DNA of 64,000 bases, taken from assembly GCF_001653235.2 (NCBI RefSeq), contig NW_019154050.1:583207-647206 (forward strand), given 5' to 3'. The notes below the pieces were generated by a model. That model worked only from the letters and a program-made list of their open reading frames with translations. It had not been told where the DNA came from and ran no database searches. The position numbers were made by a program, and so were the translations under genes. Of the stretch, positions 55,467 to 64,000 are shown piece by piece (position 1 is the first letter of the stretch; the number at the start of each line of letters is the position of its first letter). This stretch comes from Pochonia chlamydosporia 170 (lineage: Eukaryota; Ascomycota; Sordariomycetes; Hypocreales; Clavicipitaceae).

Positions 55467-56100
55467 CGTGACTTCGCTATATCGGTTTATTCTTGGTAGT
55501 TATGTCCGCAACCTAGCATTAAACATTGACTGTAATGTTTCGATCCTTTTGCTTTGTCGCCTCGCCAGCTCTCTGTGATCTGTCCGTCCTTTACGCGAGC
55601 CAAAATTGAGAAGAAAGACGGACGAAATGACAAGCAGTGATGTTTCGATGTGCCGTGGTGCAGTGGTCTAGAGCTTGCGATACGACTGCGTCTCACTCAA
55701 TGGGCAACCGATAATTTGCCGACCCAACCGACAGGTTCACAAACCTGCAACCTGCACGATCATGCAAGACTGGATCGATCGTGCATCCGAGCTGTACTGC
55801 ACCGCACCTGCAAATTAATATTGGATACCTCAGTGAGGAATTATTTTTAGGGCTTTCTTGAGACACATGGTCCAAAGCCACTTCCTTGTCGACTGTCTCA
55901 CACGGCCTGTCCGCGACACCGCGTTGCAACACATCAGAAGCCATCATAGCCGGTCGGTTATTGCAATGCCCGGGAATAACCATGAAAATAATGCGTATGA
56001 GACATAACCATTGCCCGCAACCATTTAACAACCGCCGTGAAGAGCGGCGGGAAGACTGACCATTTCCTCGTAGCCCTCTATCCGATGGTGCGCAATATCC
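55467..56100. other. intergenic; tRNA-like promoter motif
   Basis: TGGTGCAGTGG at about 55656 fits a Pol III A box, and GGTTCACAAAC at 55734 loosely fits a B box 78 bp away. No cloverleaf can be drawn. This might be a tRNA-derived SINE head. Confidence 0.2.
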
Positions 56101-57277
56101 CGCACAACTCTTCTGCGGAAGATGGTATGGGACAAATGACCGCTTTCAACGAGACAAATATCTATTTCCAATTGATGAGGTAAATGCTTTGGGGTCCTGC
56201 CATACATGTTCACTACAGTGGCCGAGGCTAACACAGTTCGCAGGAAGAGCTGAATCGTCTAGATTTGTTCCACCACGTATTTCACTTAGCCTGTAACAAT
56301 ACCTTCTTTTTGTCGCCGCTCGACAAAACACAGCCCTTGCGAATTCTAGACTTGGGCACTGGAACTGGCATCTGGCCCATAATGCTTTCTGAGTAAACGC
56401 CCGTGGTCTGCGACTGTAACCCGTCTGGTGCTAACTGAAAATGTCTAGAGCCTACCCTCATTTTTCGGTTCTTGGCCTAGACATGAATATGATTCAGCCG
56501 AGCATGTGAGTGTTTTATTCCTAATATATTTGGTTTCAGTGCCACTGAACATAGCAAGGATTCCCGCAACAATGACGCCACCAAAACAGTTTGACATTGA
56601 GAGTCGATGGGAATCCATACCACGGGACTGGGACCTCATTCACGTAAGATGTCTATTTGGTAGCGTGAGATGCTGGGTGGACATGTATAAGAAGATCTTC
56701 AGGTGCGAACTCGACTCCCTGAGCCTAGGCTCACACTGACGTTCTTCGTAGGCATTTGGTACCGGGAAAGGGGTACTTGGAACAGGTCGAAATAGACTGG
56801 CTTCCTAGGTGTGACGACGGCAGTCTTCCAGAGAGCAGTGCTCTTGCAGATTGGACTGACAAACTACTGATGGCGATGGACAGGCATGGGCGCCCGATGA
56901 GAGTGTATGCAAATACGACAAAACGCCAGCTTACTCTTGCGGGCTTTACCGATATCCATGAATCAGTCGTTAAAATTTGCTACAACCGCTGGCCAAACGA
57001 TCCGGACCAGAAAAATATAGGCAGGTGGTTCAATACCGCATTTTGCCTTGCTCTCCCGGCACTATCGTATGGCCCCATGGTCAGAGTTCTCGGCATGCCC
57101 AAAGGCGACGTGGATAGACTATGTGCTTCAGTAGAAAAGGAAATATGCTGCACGAAACATAGAGCCTACTGCAACATGTAGGTTTGTACAATTTGCTACT
57201 ATGGCTATTTCGTAGTTTTGTGGCTAACACGCACGGACAGACACATTTGGAGAGCAAGACGGCCGCTCAACAGCTAA
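56101..57277 (+). pseudogene. LaeA/UMTA-like SAM-dependent methyltransferase, damaged
   Basis: The family comprises Rossmann-fold methyltransferases around the secondary-metabolism regulator LaeA. Pieces in order: YGTNDRFQRDKYLFPIDE (to 56179); then [13 protein letters not shown] and the SAM motif [12 protein letters not shown] (56244-56392); then YPHFSVLGLDMNMIQPS (56449-56505). Next come WDLIHVRCLFGSVRCW (to 56702); HLVPGKGYLEQVEIDWLPRC to AYCN (56752-57177); and IHIWRARRPLNS (57241-57277). Introns of 64, 56, 49 and 63 nt carry good signals. Between QPS and VPLNIARIPATM there is only a 34-nt GTGAGT...TTTCAG gap, too short for an intron and one base out of frame. No 5' exon with ATG was found. 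Identity is clear; activity is unlikely as sequenced. Confidence 0.75.
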
Positions 57278-58963
57278 TCCGACGCGGACAACTTTGGACG
57301 GCAAAACGCAACATGAGAAGTGTGACTCGCGAAGATGTTGTCATTCCAGTATAAGGTCCATACTTCGTCACAAGAGAGTTGTGCTGTTCTTCAGAACACA
57401 CTGCCCATTCGTCCTCTCCGAGTCGGATCTACGTCGTGATAAGCCGAGCAAATGTCGCGGCCATCTGCCCAATCTACCTATTAGAAGGGCATCTAACAGC
57501 AACGCCAGCACGGACGAACCGCAGGGAGTGCAGTTCGCAGTCCATGCTTCCCAAGATTGCCCACGGGAGGGGTGCGGGGGACGGGGTGCTGGCCTTCCCG
57601 CCAGCCCTTGCGACTGGTGTTGCGCTAGCACCAGCCTTACATCAACGAACCTATCAACTTGACTGTGACCGAAAACCTGACCACGCCAACACAGTAATCA
57701 GGATCTTGCTTATTGCATTTCTTTCATCGAAATATGTATGTCTCATTCCAACTAACGCAGTCTGGTCAAGTATACTTTGGCAATTGAATACAATCCATGG
57801 GGTGCGGCTAGTTCTCCTGATCCGACTTGGTGGGCTGGTCTTATGATGGGGCGGTACTTCAGTCACCCACAGGATCACCCGCCTTGACGGCTGGGTTGCC
57901 AGGAGAAAGAGCATGGTAATGTACCCAGGAATGTATTGCTTGCGATGGGACATCGGACGTCAGTTTTGGACCACAGTTAAGTGCAGAAATACATGGCTTT
58001 CTACCGCCATATGATTAGGGCTAGGATGGCAATGCACCACCCGTGGCAGCTCACTAGGAGGTACGGCCGGAGTAAAGGTTCAATGCTGCCATTTTTTACC
58101 TCGAAGGAGTCAACTATACAACGGCGTTATAGGTGCAGCTTATCTTGGATGTTTCTCCGTGCCGATCATCATTCGCTTGGGGGGCTTGTGGCCAGATGTA
58201 CTATGGGAGGGGAGGAATGTGATGTTGTGATAATGCAAGACAAGAATCAAGCTAGTGTACCAGTGAGTGGTGTGGATAAGGACGACTACGGCAGATGAAT
58301 ATATTTGTGACGAAAGAATTATCAGAAGGTCATAAAGTCACAGTATCATGCGAGTTACAGAGAGGTGCTCAGACACACTTCGCCAGCCGAGTAGGGATCA
58401 AGTCTTGGTTGGTCTAATGAGAAATGAGAAAAGGCTTAATTAAGCCCCTCATCTCCTATTATTTTGGCGCAAATTCTTTCATGGCTGGGAGGTCCGCAGC
58501 CGAATCCGCATGTCGCTGTGCCTCAGGGGAAAGCAGGTTGGACTTGCAAAGCCCTCAGTGGCTTTCACGATATGCTTTTAGCGGAGCAACAGCACCACAA
58601 CACCAGAAAACATGCTCCACGATGTAAATAAAATTCCGTGGTGGCGGAGGAGCGGTCTCTCAATAAAGGCGGTAAGAATTGGGCGGACAAATCGGAAAAA
58701 CAAAAAGAAAAGGAAGAAAAAGAAAGGTAGAAGGAAAGAAAGAAAGAAACAGGTATCGGTTGCTGCGTTCCAGGTAGTGGTTTCCTAGGATAGTATCGGG
58801 ATATCCTCAATGCCCCGGATTTCTGGGCGACATACCATCGAGCGCTGTAGAGCGGCATAAACAGTTTTGATATGCGTCGTTACTCAAATTACTCCAACGG
58901 GGCCATTTATGGGCAAAATTCGTCAAACGAAGATCCCCGTTCTATTATTAATTTAAAAAAGAA
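57278..58963. other. 1.7-kb stretch without a recognisable gene
   Basis: Contains a purine-rich AAAG/GAAA microsatellite-like tract at 58690-58752. The open frames at 57294-57953 are mutually overlapping and lack motifs. Confidence 0.45.
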
Positions 58964-61319
58964 ATGCAGTCAGAGGCCAAACGGTGCAAATACTGGGCCT
59001 GCTTTGGGGAAGTCGACCAGCTCCAGCTGAACTTAGGCGGCGTTGTGGAGCACCTGGCCCTGAATAGGACCACAGTTTGCGTTGAGACGAACTACGGGTT
59101 TCATCTCAAGGGGCAAGGAACTACAGCCTTTGCCGATTGTGATATATCCACCTGCCGAAGTTTCCACCAGACTCATTGCACCTTGGCACCGGCATCACTG
59201 CTATACGCAAAGGTCATATTTCCTCTAAGCTCTACTGTTGTTTTATTCGCCGACCATCTTGGTGGTTTATCCTGCTCCGCGAAAGTTCTGGCGGGGTTCG
59301 CTAGGCTGTTGCCTGTTGTTGAGTTGCAGCCACCCCCTTCACTGCTGGTTATATCTCGCAGGGAGACATGTACTGGCCGGGACTTCAACCGGATGGTGGC
59401 AATGGAGCTCTTGTGCTTGCTTCGCGAGGAGCATCCTGAGAGCCCGTATAGTTTCGCTCAAATCGAGCAGATGTGGGCGCGTCGTATATTCGATGTACGT
59501 GTAGCCCACAGAGTTGCACCGTTGGTTTTGCCCGAAGTACGCCAGCTCCTGGAAGATGTGTCATGTCGGAGGAGGAACAACGGGTTTGGGCTGTCTCCCC
59601 GCTGTTTCCGAGAACTACTCCAGCAAACTATTAACTATTTCACCTACGAACCTGACAGGCCATTCAACGTTCTCCGAGCATTGCGAATCCGGAACCCGAC
59701 GACACAATATGCAAAAACAAGCTTACTTTCGTTTCTTAGTGGACGCGATGGAAATTTCCGTCGCCCATCAATTGCTGCTTCCTGCTTAGCATTCTATGCC
59801 TACAGCAATTACGCATATGGTAGGTTTTGTTTGCACTTCGCTGGCTGTGCAGAGGCTGACAGAGCAGTGTCATATGGAGGCCTTGTCGCTGAGTCGTTTG
59901 CGGGGCGCCTGTTGTCGAATACCCCGGACTGCAACAGGAACTTGGCCCAGTTTAAGCAAGTTATATCGCAAATGGTGCAGAAACACCAAGCTGGGCAGCG
60001 GTCATTGGTAGCCCAACACCTGGCATTAATGCGGGAGTCCGGGATTCGTCTCCCGGGCTGCAATATGTGCTTGTTTAATATTCCTATCCATGAGTTCACT
60101 TGTGGACATAAATTCTGTGACCGTTGCATCCGAACCCTGTGTTCGGAGAACTCGGTGGGAATTCAGCGCCTCTCTACCGCAGCCTGCCTCCTTTGTGACA
60201 AATGCAACTTGGTTTATATCAACCAGCAGCCATTTGAGACAACCGGCAGAGTGCTCGTACTATCAGGTGGTTCAGGTTCGGTATTAAAGTTCTTGTACAA
60301 CTTGAGGAGTCTGCTTTACGGTCATCTCGCGGACTATCTTGATCTTGTTATTACTTCAGAGTCGGGTGAGCGAGGCATTTTGACAATTCACGGCCGCAAA
60401 CACTGACTTTGATACAGCCGCACCTGTCGTGTTTGATTATTTTTGTTTTCGTTCATCCATCCCTGAATGTGCGCGTAATCTGAAGGCTTCAAAGAAATTG
60501 CGCTCGTTGTGGAATACGCCTGTGCCGGTACCGAAAAGTCGTACTTTTATCTCAGTGCTCGATGGGCAGAAGCTGTACAGGAACTACGGAGACGGCCCGC
60601 AGCTTAAAGATGCTCCTCAGATCCCATACACATACACACATCGACCCTTCACACGAAATCAAGGCAAGGGATGGGCGAAAATCTCACCTCATTTGGCTGA
60701 CGCCGAATCTGATGCAATCTGGGGTCCGGGTGCATGGAGTAAGATTGAGTACGATGGACGGAATCCCTCGGAAGCCCGGGCGGCGTCTAGCAAACTTCTT
60801 GCCGCACTGTTTTACATTGCAGCCTGCCGTGTGCAAAGAACAACGCCACTTCCAACGACGTGCGAGATCGAGGTCAAGTGTCGTCTGACAGCGGGACCTC
60901 ACCTTAATGCGGTTGTTCGAGCTTTGATGCAAGATGGAGCCATCCTGCATTGTTCCTGTTCTGAGTCTCGAATTCAGGTGCAGCTTTGCGACCGGGATAT
61001 CTGGCGGAATGTCACCTCACCAGGTACTGAAACCTTTTCGAGGAAGATAGAGATTGAAACAGAGTCGATCGATAGCAGTCTAGAGTGTAAGATTGAAACC
61101 AAAATGCTTGGCAACTGCGAGCATTTAGGCAACTCTCCCTGCAGCATGGTAGAATTGGTTAATGACCTGTCTGTTGCTGGTATGTCTGAAGATGGAGCTT
61201 GCAGCTATCCAAGCCAGGACAACCCATCCACAGACCGATCTTACCTAAGGCTTCACAGTATGTCAAAGCTTGATGATCAAATTGAGGAGCTAGAAGGGTT
61301 TTTGGCAGGCTGGAAATAG
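58964..61319 (+). pseudogene. patatin-like phospholipase family protein with its catalytic core lost
   Basis: Two frames, 58964-60406 (480 aa) and about 60410-61319 (about 300 aa), belong together. The first has the N-terminal domain of fungal patatin-like proteins (CRSFHQTHC..LAPASLLYAK, VVLFADHLGGL). A RING-like Cys/His cluster follows (CNMC, then HEFTCGHKFCDRC, then CLLCDKC at residues about 365-410). Last comes the opening of the patatin domain, GRVLVLSGGSGSVLKFLYNL and ADYLDLVITSESG. There the nucleophile elb GTSSGG is only TSESG. The protein then stops. The second frame resumes with the family's C-terminal domain (CEIEVKCRLTAGPHLNAVVR, LMQDGAIL). Roughly 250 residues with the Ser-Asp dyad are missing. 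Such proteins often travel with Starships. Confidence 0.75.
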
Positions 61320-61435
61320 ATTTATTGCATAACTACAATATGAAGACCAGCTTCACTAATGAACTACCACGCGCGTGCAAATTGTACGCCAGCAAATCTC
61401 ATTGAACAAAGAAATGCGGACAATGAAGGACCCAT

Positions 61436-62194
61436 CTAACGCCTACGGCCTAAAGGCTCACCGCCTCCTTGGGATCTGGTGACTACGCGTCGCCGCTTCT
61501 CTCCATGCCCTAGCCCGGATCTCCTTTTCCTTTTCGGGCAGCTTGCTTCCGTCGATGGGCCAATTCCTCTAGGCATAAAGTTCACCTCGTTGTACGCCCA
61601 TTCGGTTCCGGAGTTGTTGATGCATTTCGTTTCTGGAGTGAGCCTTGGCAGGGGCCGTAGTGGGCGTTCTGCCTGTGACTCGGAACCCGTAAGGAATACG
61701 GTGTTGGGCTCCTGCGTTTGGTGTGGAGAGTGGGTACCTGAGGAAGACGGAGGTGATGGGAAAGGTTCGATGAGTGCTGTTGGCTGCAGTGGGTCAATGT
61801 TGGTTTCGCTCCCCAGGCATGGCGCTGGCTCTTCCATCACCGCCGTCAACATTTCCACCATTTGGCGGCGATCCGTTTCATCATGATCAGTGGCGGACCC
61901 ACCATTGCTTGGAGCTGTGGATAAACCACTAGAAGAGAACGACAAAAGCCGTCTCGTATTACGGTCCGCTACAGTGTCGAAATTGTCTGGGCGTAAAATA
62001 TCTTGAGAGTCCACGCCCAGTAAGCCAAGAGCCTCATAAAGGTCTGGCCAATCACTGGTTTCGTGAGATACATAACCCTGAGCGGTCCCATAATCATTTT
62101 GGACAATGATCGCAACTTTTGTTCCCAGTATGTTGAACAACGTATTTGCCTTTTTGTACAGGCCGTTTGTTCTGACAGTGAATTTGCGGTCCAT
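61436..62194 (-). CDS. MADS-box-like protein
   Basis: From the ATG at 62194 the protein is 252 aa. It begins with a short MADS-like domain: DRKFTVRTNGLYKKANTLFN, ILGTKVAIIVQNDYG, then SHETSDWPDL. This parallels the R..TF..R..GL.KKA.EL......V.L.I pattern of MADS/SRF DNA-binding domains. The remaining 170 residues are Ser/Pro-rich with a basic KRKRRS/KRRRVV end, suitable as a nuclear signal. The open frame extends upstream without a stop to an ATG at 62629, but that 145-codon stretch is composition-poor and I exclude it. It converges with the patatin-like gene and is divergent from the ferric reductase. A regulatory role is inferred. Confidence 0.6.
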   Translation of the reverse strand: MDRKFTVRTNGLYKKANTLFNILGTKVAIIVQNDYGTAQGYVSHETSDWPDLYEALGLLGVDSQDILRPDNFDTVADRNTRRLLSFSSSGLSTAPSNGGSATDHDETDRRQMVEMLTAVMEEPAPCLGSETNIDPLQPTALIEPFPSPPSSSGTHSPHQTQEPNTVFLTGSESQAERPLRPLPRLTPETKCINNSGTEWAYNEVNFMPRGIGPSTEASCPKRKRRSGLGHGEKRRRVVTRSQGGGEPLGRRR

Positions 62195-62666
62195 TGTTTC
62201 AGTCAAAGGTTTGATTTGCGAGTATTTGATTTTAAATGTAAGAAAAGGATGTTTGGGAATTTTCTTTGAGATTTTCATTCCAGCGAGGAGGGGGGACACA
62301 CTGCAACATTTTATACGCAGATGTAGGGCCCTTTTATGAGACTCTGGTAAGGACAGCAGCCGCTTATTCAAAGGCAATTGGCTCTTTATGCGCAACCTAT
62401 AATTAGAAGCAAATGCCCGAACCCAATGGTTTTGGATCTCGAGGCGGCCATCTCTCGTCCAGCGTCTAATACAAAGACTGATGCCTGTTAGAAGATTTGC
62501 GAATACGGTTGGCAGATACCTGGCTTTTTTATAATAATTACTGATCTGGTATTTCTTTGAAAGACTTGTTGTACCGTGCAATGATCCATATTGTTCCGTC
62601 ATCCGTCCCGCTTCCATTTCTACCTTCATTCAGTGCTATCAATGCTCCAGTCTCGTGGTTACTGCT

Positions 62667-64000
62667 ATGGAAGCTACAAAGATATATGTCATATCTTGGG
62701 CATGCATACTGACTGTTTTCTGTCTTTTTCGGTGGCCGAAGCGGCTTATCAAGCGTTTGTTCGGTCCTATTATCGCACGGTCGCCCACTCTTGTCCTGAA
62801 AGGGTTTCAATACTGCCTCAAGCTTCCACAACGTACGTTATACTTCTGGCGATATGAGAGGGTTACTGCTCAGCATTATGCCTTCCTACTTGCATGTGTA
62901 CTCGGTAATGGGCTGTTGTTTGTCAAACCTGAGCTGAACAATGGCTTCCACATTGCGAAAGCAAACTCAGATGAGACACAAAAGAGGGCCGCAGTAGCAG
63001 GATTAGCAAATCTCGTACCGGTCATTCTGGGTGGCCGTAGCTGCGTCATTGCTGACGCGATTGATGTCCCCATTCATCAGTACTACTTTGCACACCGCTG
63101 GCTCTCCAGGCTTGCGATTATCGAGATCATCATGCACGTTGTTATCCATGCAAAGAAAGGGATTGAATGGACTGCTCACGCAGTTTTTGGCCTAATAGTA
63201 TGATCGTCCCTACCGAAGTGATTTTGGCTTCTGACGTGGCATAGGCCTTAATTCTTCTCCTCCTTATGTTACTTTCTTCCGTCGATTGGGTCCGAAGTTC
63301 TTACAAGTCGCTTTTCATTTGGTCACACCTCTGTCTGGCGATCTCCGTTGCGGTTACACTGCTACTCCACCTCTGGTTGCTTGCTCCGCAACATGCGTAT
63401 TTAGAGGCAAAAATTCCATTTTCAGTCGCTTCGCTAGCCTGGATGGTTACTTCAACGTATCGTTGGTTCCGATCTCAGCGGCTCGATGCCGAGGTAGTCA
63501 AATTGTATGATCAAGTACAACCGAATGGCCACACCACTCAAGCCGCTTACACTGGTGCCTTTCTGGTAAAAGCTAAGCTCCGCAAAAGTTTATTAGTCCA
63601 CTCCGGGGCATACTTTTACGTGTACTTTCACAAACTACCCCTCCCGGAACGACTCCGAGGTTATCCTATGATGGTGTACAACTGGTCCGCACTGAATGCT
63701 TCAGGATCTTGGGACAGCGATCTGAGGCGCATGGTGGAACTAACATTTCTGATTCACGATCGCCCGCATTTGTCACCTTTGCTCACAAACTGCCGTATGC
63801 CAATGACAATTGAAGGTCCGTACGGAAGAGATATGAGGCTCTATAGGTTCGATACCGTGTGCCTTGTGGCTAGCGGCATTGGCATTTCTGGAATTATGCC
63901 GGTGGCACTTTCCCTTGCGGACCGAAGCCACTACGACCAAGAACGAAAGAGGGAGCTTGCAAAAGATTTCAAAGAGAAATCAAACTTAGTCGAGGAGGAG
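62667..64000 (+). CDS. ferric reductase / FRE-type transmembrane oxidoreductase (runs off the window)
   Basis: Reduces extracellular ferric or cupric ions using cytosolic NADPH through FAD and two membrane haems. Exon 1 is 62667-63197 (177 aa). A 47-nt intron (GTATGA, CTGAC branch, GCATAG) joins exon 2, which is open from 63245 to the window end. His pairs for the two haems are visible: His143 and His157 in AHRWLSRLAIIEIIMHVV, and His205 and His219 in SHLCLAISVAVTLLLHLW. The FAD-binding region is LRKSLLVHSGAYFYVYF; the usual HPF is replaced by YPM. IEGPYGRDMRLYRFDTVCLV and ASGIGISGIMP mark the NADPH-binding domain. The start is the first ATG in frame. No lesion is seen. Confidence 0.85.

Noticed and set aside
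62195..62629. N-terminal extension of the MADS-like frame to an ATG at 62629
   Set aside because: The 145 added codons have atypical, non-domain composition and overlap the upstream region of the ferric reductase; the ATG at 62194 abuts the MADS-like domain.
47445..64000. Search for a DUF3435 captain recombinase in the window
   Set aside because: No tyrosine recombinase R...HxxR...Y pattern was recognised on either strand, so the Starship idea rests only on cargo families.

Overview
This window looks like a filamentous ascomycete (Pezizomycotina) chromosome segment. Genes are intron-poor. The introns I could reconstruct are GT-AG, mostly 47-110 nt (one of 210 nt), usually with a CTRAY-type branch site. 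Several families are fungus-restricted: DUF3723, DUF1774, LaeA/UMTA-like methyltransferase, fungal BAH protein, fungal patatin-like protein and ferric reductase. I cannot name the genus. The segment reads as an accessory, repeat-rich compartment: gene density is low, and several genes carry frameshifts or stops beside intact ones.

Layout. 0-4 kb: a 22-bp minisatellite, an ankyrin fragment, a phosphatidylserine decarboxylase with a one-base frameshift, and an intact divergent succinate dehydrogenase subunit C (SDHC/Sdh3). 5-14 kb (mostly minus strand): a large glycosylated membrane protein, an MFS transporter (3 exons), a frameshifted BAH-domain protein (plus strand) and a protein with repeated SUMO-interaction-like IDLT motifs. 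14.4-20.5 kb: a 6.1-kb DNA transposon with two matching ~1.88-kb terminal inverted repeats around a decayed Ginger/KRBA2-type integrase. A 414-bp hAT-type MITE with a perfect 8-bp target duplication lies just beyond it. 21-39 kb: mostly unrecognised single genes (a four-repeat W..NG..YP protein, a secreted Cys/Thr protein, small secreted and membrane proteins, an ankyrin protein, a DUF1774 membrane protein) separated by long empty stretches. 39.8-45.6 kb: degenerate CCAATAAGG-type repeats flanking a divergent Spt3 homologue and a 482-aa two-repeat protein.

47-64 kb: a DUF3723 gene with a higher-order minisatellite upstream, four small genes (three coiled-coil or low-complexity proteins and a paralogue of the 26-kb secreted protein), a damaged LaeA-like methyltransferase, a patatin-like protein that has lost its catalytic core, a MADS-like protein, and a ferric reductase running off the right edge. 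DUF3723, patatin-like protein and ferric reductase are recurrent auxiliary genes of Starship giant transposons, so the right part, perhaps the whole window, may be Starship cargo. No DUF3435 captain recombinase is visible here.

Coordinates of multi-exon genes are genomic spans; exons are given in the evidence. Product names rest on motif recognition by eye, with no database search.
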